NCBI RefSeq assembly: GCF_030159095.1
Contig: NZ_BRXS01000004.1
Location: forward strand, 243,673 to 307,672
Source of the DNA: Roseisolibacter agri
Lineage (GTDB): Bacteria; Gemmatimonadota; Gemmatimonadetes; Gemmatimonadales; Gemmatimonadaceae
DNA: 64,000 nucleotides
Reading direction: 5' to 3'
Made by a program: the position numbers and the translations under genes. How positions within the stretch are numbered: the stretch's first letter is position 1; each line of letters opens with the position of its first letter. Of this stretch, positions 13,163 through 20,986 are shown piece after piece. Under the pieces are notes generated by a model. That model was not told the DNA's origin. It saw only the letters and a list, made by a program, of their open reading frames with translations, and searched no databases.

Positions 13163-13564
13163 ATGCGCATTCTCAAGTACCGCAAGACCGACGGCCGCCG
13201 CCTCGGCGCCGGGCGCCACGCGCGCAAGGCCGAGCGGCAGAGCCTCCACGTCCGCCGCGGCGACACCGTCCAGGTGCTGCGCGGGGACGACAAGGGCGCC
13301 ACCGGGAAGGTCCTCAAGGTCTTCACCAAGACCGGGCGCGTGCTGGTCGAGGGCGTCAACATCGTGAAGAAGCACCGCCGGGCGCGTCGCCCGGAGGAGC
13401 AGAGCGGGATCATCGAGATGCCGGCGCCGATCGCCGCGTCGAACGTGATGCTGCTCGACCCCAAGACCGGGTTCCCGACGCGCACGCGCACGCGTGTGGA
13501 CGCGGACGGCACCAAGGAGCGCGTCAGCGTCAAGAGCGGCGAGTCGATCGCCGTCACGCGCTGA
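13163..13564 (+). CDS. rplX: 50S ribosomal protein L24
   Basis: L24 initiates 50S assembly. The KOW core (VRRGDTVQVLRGDDKGATGKVLKV) and the GVNIVKKHRR and GIIEMPAPIAASNVML segments are diagnostic. At 133 residues it is about 25-30 longer than usual, with a basic N-terminal stretch before the KOW motif and an extra charged C-terminus. Confidence 0.96.
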   Translation: MRILKYRKTDGRRLGAGRHARKAERQSLHVRRGDTVQVLRGDDKGATGKVLKVFTKTGRVLVEGVNIVKKHRRARRPEEQSGIIEMPAPIAASNVMLLDPKTGFPTRTRTRVDADGTKERVSVKSGESIAVTR

Positions 13565-13581
13565 GCGGGAGCTGACCGATC

Positions 13582-14400
13582 ATGGCCAAGGATACGAGCA
13601 AGGGCGGGAAGGGCGGCAAGGGCGCGCCCGCCAAGGGTGGCAAGGGCGGCAAGGGCGCGCCGGGGAAGGGCGGCGCCCAGAAGGGCGGTCCGGTCGCCAA
13701 GGGCGGCAAGACGGCCAAGGCGGCGGGTGGCAAGAGCGAGCGCCAGTCGATGGCGCCGAAGAGCCACGCGGGCGCCGGGCTGCCGGTGCCGGCGCCGCGC
13801 CTCAAGCTGTACTACGAGCAGACGGTGCGCGGGCGGCTGGCCGAGCAGTTCGGGCTGACCAACCCGCATCAGATCCCGGGGCTCGAGAAGATCGTGATCA
13901 ACTGCGGCGTCGGGGCGGCGATCAAGCAGCCGCGCGCGCTGGACACGGTCGTCGAGGAGCTGGCGCTCATCACCGGCCAGAAGCCGGTGCGCCGCAAGGC
14001 GAAGAAGTCGATCGCCAACTTCGGCCTCCGCGAGGGGCAGGAGATCGGCGCGATGGTGACGCTGCGTGGCGCCCGCATGTGGGAGTTCCTGGACCGCCTC
14101 ATCTCGGTCTCGCTCCCCCGCGTGCGCGACTTCCGTGGGCTGGGGACCCGCTCGTTCGACGGGCGTGGGAACTACTCGATGGGCGTCAAGGAGCAGATGA
14201 TCTTCCCGGAGATCAACTACGACATGGTCGAGGCGGTCCACGGCATGGACATCACGTTCGTGACGACCACGAACAAGGATGACCAGTCCTTCGCGCTCCT
14301 GCGCGAGCTCGGCATGCCGTTCCGCGGCGACATCAAGCCGCTCGTTCCGCGTCCCGACCAGATGGCCGGGCAGCTGACGGAAGCCGGGGCAGCCGCTTAA
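13582..14400 (+). CDS. rplE: 50S ribosomal protein L5 with Gly/Lys-rich N-terminal extension
   Basis: L5 binds 5S rRNA and contacts P-site tRNA. The core begins near residue 67 (PVPAPRLKLYYEQTVRGRL) and includes PGLEKIVINCGVG, ITGQKPVRRKAKKSIANFG, PRVRDFRGLG and VKEQMIFPEI. The product is 272 residues against about 180 in most bacteria. Residues 1-60 are tandem KGGKG/KGAP-type repeats. The frame is continuous from the ATG and the extension has the same GC bias. A strong hairpin follows the stop. Confidence 0.95.
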   Translation: MAKDTSKGGKGGKGAPAKGGKGGKGAPGKGGAQKGGPVAKGGKTAKAAGGKSERQSMAPKSHAGAGLPVPAPRLKLYYEQTVRGRLAEQFGLTNPHQIPGLEKIVINCGVGAAIKQPRALDTVVEELALITGQKPVRRKAKKSIANFGLREGQEIGAMVTLRGARMWEFLDRLISVSLPRVRDFRGLGTRSFDGRGNYSMGVKEQMIFPEINYDMVEAVHGMDITFVTTTNKDDQSFALLRELGMPFRGDIKPLVPRPDQMAGQLTEAGAAA

Positions 14401-14411
14401 GTTACTAGGCT

Positions 14412-14460
14412 GCCCGCAGATGGCGGCCCGGACTCCGGTCCGGGCCGCCATCTGCCGGGC
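14412..14460 (+). terminator. Strong intra-operon hairpin between rplE and rpsN
   Basis: A perfect 17-bp stem (14416-14432 with 14439-14455, 6-base loop) extends by four more pairs across a single bulged C. It starts 12 bases after the rplE stop. No T-run follows, so it may act as a partial terminator, processing signal or mRNA stabiliser inside the spc part of the operon. Confidence 0.6.
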
Positions 14461-14492
14461 GTCGATCCACGCATCGCATCACAGAGCCCGAC

Positions 14493-14798
14493 ATGGCCAA
14501 GACGAGCAAGATCGTCAAGAACGAGGAGCGCAAGGTGCTGGCCGCGCGCCACGCCGAGAAGCGCGCCGCGCTGAAGAAGACCATCAGCAGCGTGACCGCG
14601 ACGCCGGAAGAGAAGGAGGCCGCCGGCAAGGCGCTCCGGAAGCTCCCGCGCAACTCCTCGAAGATCCGCATCCGCAACCGCTGCGCGATGACGGGGCGCC
14701 CCCGGGCGTTCCTCCGCCAGTTCGGTCTCTCGCGCGTGACGTTCCGCGAGATGGCGCTCAACGGGCTGATCCCCGGCGTCACCAAGGCCAGCTGGTAA
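14493..14798 (+). CDS. rpsN: 30S ribosomal protein S14 (zinc-free long form)
   Basis: S14 is a late-assembling 30S head protein. The 101-residue product is the long, cysteine-poor form: it lacks the two CxxC pairs of the zinc-binding short form. The C-terminal [21 protein letters not shown] region is diagnostic. The gene is separated from rplE by the hairpin and from rpsH by about 130 bases of GC-rich spacer. Confidence 0.97.
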   Translation: MAKTSKIVKNEERKVLAARHAEKRAALKKTISSVTATPEEKEAAGKALRKLPRNSSKIRIRNRCAMTGRPRAFLRQFGLSRVTFREMALNGLIPGVTKASW

Positions 14799-14928
14799 GG
14801 CCGGCGGCCGCGGCGCACGCCGCGGTCCTGGCTCCTGCGGGGTAGGCGGTCTCCGGACCGTACCCCCCGCCCCTCTCCACTTCCTACCGGTCCCGCGGTG
14901 CGGGATACCCTAGGAGCACAAGCATCTC

Positions 14929-15330
14929 ATGAGCATGACTGATCCGATCGCCGACATGCTCACGCGGATCCGGAACGCTTGCGGCAGCAAGCACCGGCGC
15001 GTGGACATGCCGGCGTCGAAGATGAAGGTCGAGATCGCGCGCCTGCTGAAGGAGCACAACTTCGTGCAGGACTACCGCCTCGTGGAGTCCGAGGAGGGCC
15101 GCCCGGTCCTTCGCGTGATCCTGAAGTACGCGGCGGGCGGCACGTCGGTGATCCGCGAGCTGCACCGCGTCTCGACGCCCGGCCTGCGCAAGTACGTGGG
15201 CGTCACCGAGATCCCGCGCGTCCGCAACGGCCTCGGGATCGCGATCCTCAGCACCTCGCAGGGGATCCTCAGCGACCGCCAGGCGCGCCAGAAGCGCGCG
15301 GGTGGCGAGCTCCTCGCCCTCGTCTGGTAA
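14929..15330 (+). CDS. rpsH: 30S ribosomal protein S8
   Basis: S8 is a primary 16S rRNA-binding protein and the translational repressor of the spc operon in E. coli. The 133-residue product starts MSMTDPIADMLTRIRNA and ends with the STSQGILSDRQARQKRAGGELLA signature. Its stop is followed by an AAGGAGA ribosome-binding site for rplF. Confidence 0.97.
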   Translation: MSMTDPIADMLTRIRNACGSKHRRVDMPASKMKVEIARLLKEHNFVQDYRLVESEEGRPVLRVILKYAAGGTSVIRELHRVSTPGLRKYVGVTEIPRVRNGLGIAILSTSQGILSDRQARQKRAGGELLALVW

Positions 15331-15343
15331 GGAGACCCCATCC

Positions 15344-15883
15344 ATGTCGCGAATCGGCAAGCTGCCGGTGACCGTCCCCAACGGGGTGACGATCACGCAG
15401 AACGGCAATGTCATGACGGTGAAGGGCCCGCGGGGGGAGCTGACGCGTACGCTGCCCGCGGACATCACGGTCACGCTCGAGAACGGCACGATCACGGTCA
15501 CCCGGCCGTCGGACGAGCCGCAGCACAAGGCGCTGCACGGCCTCACGCGCACCCTCGTGGCCAACATGGTCGAGGGCGTGACGAAGGGCTTCCAGAAGAC
15601 GCTCGAGATCGTCGGCGTCGGCTACAAGGCGGAGACCCGCCCCTTCGGTCTGCAGATGGCGCTCGGCTTCTCGCACCCGATCGAGGTGCGGGCCCGTGGC
15701 GGCGTGAAGCTGACGGCCACGAACCCGACGACGGTCGTGGTGGACGGCGCGGACAAGGAGGTCGTGGGCCAGATCGCCGCCGAGATCCGCTCGCTGCGGC
15801 CGCCCGAGCCCTACAAGGGCAAGGGCGTCAAGTACCAGGGGGAGACCATCCGCCGGAAGGCGGGCAAGGCGGGAGGTAAGTAA
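15344..15883 (+). CDS. rplF: 50S ribosomal protein L6
   Basis: L6 lies near the sarcin-ricin loop. The 179-residue product starts [15 protein letters not shown] and contains the duplicated alpha/beta domains, with the C-terminal [22 protein letters not shown] signature. The ATG at 15344 has AAGGAGA about 8 bases upstream. The TAA overlaps the ATG of rplR. Confidence 0.98.
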   Translation: MSRIGKLPVTVPNGVTITQNGNVMTVKGPRGELTRTLPADITVTLENGTITVTRPSDEPQHKALHGLTRTLVANMVEGVTKGFQKTLEIVGVGYKAETRPFGLQMALGFSHPIEVRARGGVKLTATNPTTVVVDGADKEVVGQIAAEIRSLRPPEPYKGKGVKYQGETIRRKAGKAGGK

Positions 15884-16239
15884 TGCCGAAGATCGCGATT
15901 CCGAGGACGCGCGCGGAGAAGCGCACGCGGCGCCACCTGCGCGTCCGGAAGACGCTGAGCGGCACCGCCGAGCGCCCGCGTCTGGTGGTGTTCCGTTCGC
16001 TGAAGCACATCACGGCGCAGCTCGTGGACGACGTGCAGGGGCGCACCCTGTTCACCGTCACGGACACGAAGCTCGACGGGAAGAAGTCGGAGAAGTCCGC
16101 GCAGGTCGGCAAGCTGGTCGCCGAGCGGGCGAAGGAAGCCGGGATCACGCGCGTCGTGTTCGACCGCGCCGGGTACCAGTACCATGGCCGCGTGAAGGCG
16201 GTTGCCGACGGCGCCCGTGAGGGCGGTCTGGAGTTCTGA
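15883..16239 (+). CDS. rplR: 50S ribosomal protein L18
   Basis: L18 binds 5S rRNA with L5. The 118-residue product has a basic N-terminus ([14 protein letters not shown]), [20 protein letters not shown], and the C-terminal [26 protein letters not shown] signature. It starts at TAATG with rplF. Confidence 0.98.
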   Translation: MPKIAIPRTRAEKRTRRHLRVRKTLSGTAERPRLVVFRSLKHITAQLVDDVQGRTLFTVTDTKLDGKKSEKSAQVGKLVAERAKEAGITRVVFDRAGYQYHGRVKAVADGAREGGLEF

Positions 16240-16240
16240 C

Positions 16241-17155
16241 ATGGCCGATAACACGAATTCGAACGAGCCCCGCACTCAGAGCTTCGGCGGGAACACCGGG
16301 GGCGGCCAGAGCCGCGGCCCGGGTGGTCCCGGGCGTGGTCCGGGCGGTGGCGGCGGCTTCGGCGGCGGCGCGCCGCGTGGCCCGGGTGGCGGCGGCTTCG
16401 GCGGCGGGCGCGGGCGTGGGCCCGGCGGCCCGGGTCGCGGTCCCGGCGGCCCTGGCGGGCGCGGTGGTCCGGGCGGCGGCCGTGGTCCTGGTGGTGGTCC
16501 CGGCGGCCGTGGCGGCCCGGGTGGCCCCGGTGGGCGTGGTGGCCCTGGCGGCCCCGGTGGCGAGCGTCGTGGCCGTGACGGCGGCCGTGGTGGCGATCAG
16601 CGGCAGGAGCGCGAGGGCAGCGACCTGACGGAGAACGTGATCGCGATCAACCGCGTCGCGAAGGTGGTGAAGGGTGGCCGCCGGTTCTCGTTCAACGCGC
16701 TCGTCGCGGTGGGCGATGGCCAGGGCCGCGTGGGCTTCGCCACGGGCAAGGCGAACGAGGTCTCGGAGGCGGTCCGCAAGGCCGTCGACGCGGCGCGTCG
16801 CAAGATGGTGCTGATCCCGCTGACGGGCGGCACGATCCCGCACGAGATCGTCGGACAGCACGGGGCCGGCAAGGTCCTCATGAAGCCCGCGGCTCCCGGT
16901 GCCGGCGTGATCGCCGGCGGCGCGGTGCGCGCGATCATGGAGTGCGCCGGCATCTCGGACATTCTCACCAAGAGCCTCGGTTCGACGAACCCGCACAACA
17001 TGGTGCTGGCGGCGCTCGACGGGCTCACGCAGCTGACCACGGTCGACCAGATCGCGCGCGAGCGCGGCGTCGAGCCGGACCAGATCGGCTACCGCGCGCG
17101 CGTGCTGGCGCGCAAGGTCGAGAAGGCGCCGGCGTCCGCGGTGGAGGTCGTCTAA
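16241..17155 (+). CDS. rpsE: 30S ribosomal protein S5 with 126-residue Gly/Arg-rich N-terminal extension
   Basis: S5 affects decoding accuracy and mRNA unwinding. The canonical protein begins near residue 127: [20 protein letters not shown], then GHGxGKV-type [12 protein letters not shown] and IVSQHGA-like elements, and GSTNPHN. Residues about 15-125 are a run of Gly, Arg and Pro in [13 protein letters not shown] and RGPGG repeats, resembling RGG domains of RNA-binding proteins. The total of 304 residues is almost twice the family norm. The ATG at 16241 follows one base after the rplR stop, so the extension is the natural reading frame. Confidence 0.94.
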   Translation: MADNTNSNEPRTQSFGGNTGGGQSRGPGGPGRGPGGGGGFGGGAPRGPGGGGFGGGRGRGPGGPGRGPGGPGGRGGPGGGRGPGGGPGGRGGPGGPGGRGGPGGPGGERRGRDGGRGGDQRQEREGSDLTENVIAINRVAKVVKGGRRFSFNALVAVGDGQGRVGFATGKANEVSEAVRKAVDAARRKMVLIPLTGGTIPHEIVGQHGAGKVLMKPAAPGAGVIAGGAVRAIMECAGISDILTKSLGSTNPHNMVLAALDGLTQLTTVDQIARERGVEPDQIGYRARVLARKVEKAPASAVEVV

Positions 17156-17421
17156 TGCCGCGCACGTTCGTCTGGCACCCGTCGAAGGGGCCGAAGACCA
17201 CGCCGAAGCCGCTCGCGCCGACGCTCGGGCAGCTGAAGATCACGCAGGTGCGCAGCGGCATCGGGCACCCGCACTGGATGCGCCGCACGCTGGCGGCGAT
17301 CGGGCTCAAGGGGCACCAGCAGTCGGTGATCCAGGCCGACACGCCGTCGCTCCGCGGCCAGATCAAGCAGGTGCGGCACCTCGTCGAGGTGACGCCGGTG
17401 GAGGGTTCGACCAATGGCTGA
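17155..17421 (+). CDS. rpmD: 50S ribosomal protein L30
   Basis: The core LGQLKITQVRSGIGHPHWMRRTLAAIGLKG followed by the paired strands VIQADTPSLRGQIKQVRHLVEV is typical L30. The product has 88 residues, about 25 longer than usual, from an N-terminal Pro/Lys-rich segment. It starts in a TAATG overlap with rpsE and its stop overlaps the rplO start (ATGGCTGA). Confidence 0.95.
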   Translation: MPRTFVWHPSKGPKTTPKPLAPTLGQLKITQVRSGIGHPHWMRRTLAAIGLKGHQQSVIQADTPSLRGQIKQVRHLVEVTPVEGSTNG

Positions 17422-17902
17422 GCAGAACACGGCCGAGCGCACGGAGCGCATCGGCCTGCACAACCTGACCCCGGCTCCGGGCTCGCACCGGGCGCGCAAG
17501 CGCCTGGGCCGCGGCCCGGGCTCGGGCACGGGCAAGACGTCCGGCAAGGGCCACAAGGGCTCGAAGGCGCGCGCGGGTCACCACGGCCCGGGCGGCAACA
17601 AGCCGCACTTCGAGGGTGGCCAGATGCCGATGACGCGTCGTCTGCCGAAGCGCGGCTTCAACAACGCGCAGTTCCGCGTGGAGTACCAGGAGGTCCGTCT
17701 GGGCGACCTGGAGCTCCTGGGCGCGAACGCCGAGGTGTCGCTCGAGTCGCTCGTCGACGCGGGCCTCATCAAGGCGCGCAAGGGCCCGGCCAAGATCCTC
17801 AGCAACGGGGAGATCTCGGTGCCGGTGACCGTGCGCGGCGTGAAGGTGAGCGAGGGCGCGAAGGCGAAGATCGAGGCGGCCGGCGGCCGCGTCGAGGCGT
17901 AA
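17414..17902 (+). CDS. rplO: 50S ribosomal protein L15
   Basis: L15 is a late 50S assembly protein. The 162-residue product has the LHNLTPAPGSHRARKRLGRG N-terminus, the Gly-rich GSGTGKTSGKGHKG loop, and the GFEGGQMPxxRRLPKRGF-type signature, here HFEGGQMPMTRRLPKRGF. It overlaps rpmD by eight bases and precedes secY by 27 bases. Confidence 0.97.
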   Translation: MAEQNTAERTERIGLHNLTPAPGSHRARKRLGRGPGSGTGKTSGKGHKGSKARAGHHGPGGNKPHFEGGQMPMTRRLPKRGFNNAQFRVEYQEVRLGDLELLGANAEVSLESLVDAGLIKARKGPAKILSNGEISVPVTVRGVKVSEGAKAKIEAAGGRVEA

Positions 17903-17929
17903 CCCGCACGTCCCGAGGCCCGTTCATCG

Positions 17930-19267
17930 ATGGCTGAGACGAACACCGCGGCAGCGCTGCAGAACGTCTACAAGACCCCGGAGCTCTGGCAGAAGATCGT
18001 CTTCACGTTCCTCTGCCTGCTGATCTACCGGGCCGGCGCGCACGTGACGGCGCCGGGCATCGACGTGCAGGCGCTGACCGACTACTTCCAGAGCCAGACG
18101 GGGGGCGGTGGCCTCCTCGGGCTCTACGACCTGTTCGTGGGCGGCGGCCTGTCGCGGGCGACGGTGTTCGCCCTCGGCATCATGCCGTACATCTCGGCCA
18201 GCATCTTCGTCCAGATCGCCGGGGCGGTCGTCCCGACGGTCGACAAGATGCAGAAGGACGAGGAAGGTCGGAAAAAGCTGAACCAGTGGACGCGCTACCT
18301 CACGGTGGCGCTGGCCGCGGTGCAGGGCTACGGCTTCGCGCTGTTCACCCAGTCGCTGCCGAACGCGGTCGCCAACCCGGGCATGGGCTTCATCCTCTCG
18401 ATGATGCTCGTGCTGACGACGGGCGCGATCTTCGTGATGTGGCTCGGCGAGCAGATCACGGAGCGCGGCCTCGGCAACGGCGCCTCGCTCCTGATCTTCT
18501 TCTCGATCATCGAGCGCTTCTGGCCGGGCATCCTGCAGACGTTCAACTTCGTGAGCACGGGCGCCGTGGCGCCGCTGGCGCTGGTGGTGCTCGCGATCGT
18601 GATGGTGGCCGTCGTGGCCGGCGTGGTGGCGATCACGGTCGCCGCCCGCCGCGTGATGGTGCAGATCCCGCAGCGCACGATGGCCCGCGGCCGCATGCGC
18701 GAGGCGACGAAGAACTTCATCCCGCTCCGCATCAACACCGCGGGCGTGATGCCGATCATCTTCGCCCAGTCGGTGATCGTGGTGCCGGGCGCGATCGCGC
18801 AGTTCAGCGGCTCGCCGCGGGCGCGCGAGATCGCGGCCTACTTCGATCCGGGCACCGTCTGGTACTTCATCCTGATGGCGATCCTGATCGTCGTCTTCAC
18901 GTACTTCTACACGTCGATCATCTTCAACCCGGTCGACCTGGCGGAGAACCTGAAGAAGCAGGGCGGCTTCGTGCCGGGCGTGAAGCCCGGCGCCAAGACG
19001 GCGGAGTACATCGAGCAGGTCGTCGAGCGCGTGACCTTCCCGGGCGCCATCTTCCTGACGGCGATCGCGCTGCTGCCGATCGTCATCGCGAAGATCATGA
19101 ACGTCCCCTTCCAGTTCGGCGGCACCTCGCTGCTGATCGTGGTGGGCGTGGCGCTCGACACGATGGCGCAGGTGCAGCAGCACCTGCTGCTCCGGAAGTA
19201 CGACGGCTTCATGAAGAAGGGACGCGTGCGCTTCCGCGGCCGCCAGGCCACGAGCGGCGGGTTCTGA
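17930..19267 (+). CDS. secY: Protein translocase subunit SecY
   Basis: SecY forms the protein-conducting channel of the inner membrane with SecE and SecG. The 445-residue product has ten predicted membrane segments, with the early IFALGIMPYISASI-type motif (here VFALGIMPYISASIFVQ), the GNGASLLIF segment, and LRINTAGVMPIIFAQS in the second half. A TM4-5 region (about residues 200-245) is Val/Ala-rich. Two hairpins follow the stop. Confidence 0.97.
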   Translation: MAETNTAAALQNVYKTPELWQKIVFTFLCLLIYRAGAHVTAPGIDVQALTDYFQSQTGGGGLLGLYDLFVGGGLSRATVFALGIMPYISASIFVQIAGAVVPTVDKMQKDEEGRKKLNQWTRYLTVALAAVQGYGFALFTQSLPNAVANPGMGFILSMMLVLTTGAIFVMWLGEQITERGLGNGASLLIFFSIIERFWPGILQTFNFVSTGAVAPLALVVLAIVMVAVVAGVVAITVAARRVMVQIPQRTMARGRMREATKNFIPLRINTAGVMPIIFAQSVIVVPGAIAQFSGSPRAREIAAYFDPGTVWYFILMAILIVVFTYFYTSIIFNPVDLAENLKKQGGFVPGVKPGAKTAEYIEQVVERVTFPGAIFLTAIALLPIVIAKIMNVPFQFGGTSLLIVVGVALDTMAQVQQHLLLRKYDGFMKKGRVRFRGRQATSGGF

Positions 19268-19275
19268 CGCCACAG

Positions 19276-19312
19276 CCGGACCGGCGGGCGCGCAGGCGCC
19301 CGCGCGGTCCGG
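19276..19312. terminator. First of two hairpins between secY and adk
   Basis: A 16-bp GC-only stem (19276-19291 with 19296-19312, one bulged G, 4-base loop) lies 9 bases after the secY stop. No T-run follows. Confidence 0.55.
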
Positions 19313-19334
19313 GACACTCCGGGTTGCGGAGGCC

Positions 19335-19374
19335 GCCACGAGGCACGAGTGTTCCGACGCTCGTGCCTCGTGGC
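19335..19374. terminator. Second hairpin between secY and adk
   Basis: A perfect 15-bp stem (19335-19349 with 19360-19374) with a 10-base loop is followed by CCGTTT. Together with the preceding hairpin it may end or dampen transcription from the ribosomal operon before adk. Confidence 0.6.
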
Positions 19375-19434
19375 CCGTTTCCGGCCCCATGGGCCCTCGG
19401 ACGCGTCCGGGGCCACTCCACGCTCCATCCAGTC

Positions 19435-20109
19435 ATGGTCATCGTCCTGTTCGGCAAGCCCGGCGCAGGCAAGGGCACGCAGGCGCCCCGCCTCGCCGAG
19501 GCGCTCGGCGTCCCGATCCTGGCCACCGGCGACGTGCTGCGCGCGGCCCTGCGCGAGGGCACGCGGCTCGGCCTCGAGGCCAAGTCCTACATGGATCGCG
19601 GGGCGCTCGTGCCCGACGACGTGATCCTCGGCATCGTCAAGGAGACGCTGCAGTCGCCGCACTTCGCGAACGGCGCGGTGCTCGACGGCGTCGTGCGCAC
19701 GGTCCCGCAGGCCGAGGGGCTGGAGCGCGTGCTGGCCGAGCTGGGACGGACGCTGAACGCGGTCCTCGTGTTCGACATCGACGACGAGGAGATCGTGCAG
19801 CGCATCAGCGGCCGCCTGGTGTGCGACGTCTGCCAGACGCCGGTGACCGGCGGCGAGGTGGGCGCGCCGTGCCCGAAGCCCGGCACGTCCGACGGCGGGC
19901 ACCTGGTACGCCGCAAGGACGACGAGCCCGCGGCCGTGCGTACGCGCCTCGACGTCTACCGCGCCCAGACGCTGCCGGTGCTCGACTGGTACCAGGCGCA
20001 GGGCGCGAACGTCCGCATCATCGACGCGGTGGGCGCGGTGGAGGACGTCACCGACCGCGCGCTGGCCGCCGTCGGCCTCCCGACCGGGGGCTCGGGGCGC
20101 CCCGCGTGA
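19435..20109 (+). CDS. adk: Adenylate kinase
   Basis: The enzyme catalyses ATP + AMP = 2 ADP. The 224-residue product has the P-loop FGKPGAGKGTQ at the N-terminus, the AMP-binding TGDVLRAAL segment, and a LID region with Cys pairs (VCDVC and a later PCP) as in zinc-type kinases. The normally strict DGFPRT motif reads DGVVRT, keeping the catalytic Arg and Thr but not Phe-Pro. The placement between secY and map is the classical one. The start is the first ATG after the double hairpin. Confidence 0.94.
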   Translation: MVIVLFGKPGAGKGTQAPRLAEALGVPILATGDVLRAALREGTRLGLEAKSYMDRGALVPDDVILGIVKETLQSPHFANGAVLDGVVRTVPQAEGLERVLAELGRTLNAVLVFDIDDEEIVQRISGRLVCDVCQTPVTGGEVGAPCPKPGTSDGGHLVRRKDDEPAAVRTRLDVYRAQTLPVLDWYQAQGANVRIIDAVGAVEDVTDRALAAVGLPTGGSGRPA

Positions 20110-20152
20110 TCGCGCCAGCCTTCCGACACACTGCCGCACCGCAGGTCGCTTC

Positions 20153-20908
20153 GTGATCCAACTCAAGTCGCTCCGCGAGATCGACGCGATGGCCGAGGGC
20201 GGCCGCATCCTCGGGCGCACGCTGGCCACGCTGCGCGCGGCCGTGCGGCCCGGCATGACCACGCTCGACCTCGATCTGATGGCGGAGGAGTTCATCCGCT
20301 CGCACGAGGGGGCCACGCCAGCGTTCAAGGGGCTGTACGGCTTCCCCGGCAGCGTCTGCATCTCGGTGAACCACGAGATCGTGCACGGGATCCCGTCGAA
20401 GAAGCGCACGCTGGTGGAGGGCGACATCGTGTCGCTGGACGTCGGCGTGAAGTACGACGGCTTCTACACGGACGCCGCGGAGACCGTGGCGGTGGGCGCG
20501 ATCAGCGCGAACGACCAGCGGCTGCTGGACGTGACGCGCGAGTCGCTGGAGGCGGGGATCGCCGCCGCCGTGCCGGGCAACCACGTGGGCGACATCGGCC
20601 ACGCGGTGCAGACGGTGGTGGAGCGCGCGGGCTTCAGCGTGGTGCGCGAGCTGGTGGGCCACGGCGTGGGCCACGGCCCGCACGAGGACCCGCAGGTGCC
20701 CAACCACGGGAAGCCGAAGCGCGGCACGAAGCTCGTCGCGGGGCTCACGATCGCGATCGAGCCGATGGTGAACGCGGGGCTGCCGGGGACGCGCACGCTG
20801 CCCGACCGCTGGACGGTCGTCACGGTGGACGGCAAGCGCTCGGCGCACTTCGAGCACACCGTCGCGGTGACGGAGGACGGCCCGCGGATCCTGACGCTGG
20901 CCACCTGA
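20153..20908 (+). CDS. map: Methionine aminopeptidase, type I
   Basis: It removes the initiator Met from nascent proteins. The 251-residue product has the pita-bread fold with the metal ligands in order: the two Asp of the LDVGVKYDGFYTDAAET region, the His of GHGVGHGPHEDP, and Glu in AIEPMVN and near the C-terminus (FEHTVAVTED). The GTG at 20153 is used; there is no better ATG. It ends the translation block and converges on the formiminotransferase gene. Confidence 0.95.
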   Translation: MIQLKSLREIDAMAEGGRILGRTLATLRAAVRPGMTTLDLDLMAEEFIRSHEGATPAFKGLYGFPGSVCISVNHEIVHGIPSKKRTLVEGDIVSLDVGVKYDGFYTDAAETVAVGAISANDQRLLDVTRESLEAGIAAAVPGNHVGDIGHAVQTVVERAGFSVVRELVGHGVGHGPHEDPQVPNHGKPKRGTKLVAGLTIAIEPMVNAGLPGTRTLPDRWTVVTVDGKRSAHFEHTVAVTEDGPRILTLAT

Positions 20909-20983
20909 TCGCGCGGCCGACGACACGCGAAGGGCCCGGACGGGAGCACATCCCATCCGGGCCCTTTCGCGTGTCGCGCGATC
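20907..20983. terminator. Bidirectional hairpin between convergent map and ftcD-like genes
   Basis: An inner stem of 19 pairs (20922-20940 with 20956-20975, one bulged base) sits within an outer 8-bp stem (20907-20914 with 20976-20983). The hairpin starts within the map stop codon and ends just outside the opposite stop at 20987, so it could serve both transcripts. Confidence 0.75.
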
Positions 20984-20986
20984 CGC

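Noticed and set aside
16270-16620. The Gly/Arg-rich stretch before S5 as a separate gene or assembly artefact
   Set aside because: It is in frame with S5 from an ATG one base after the rplR stop and has no stop or frame break. I kept it as an extension, though assembly error in repeats cannot be excluded from sequence alone.
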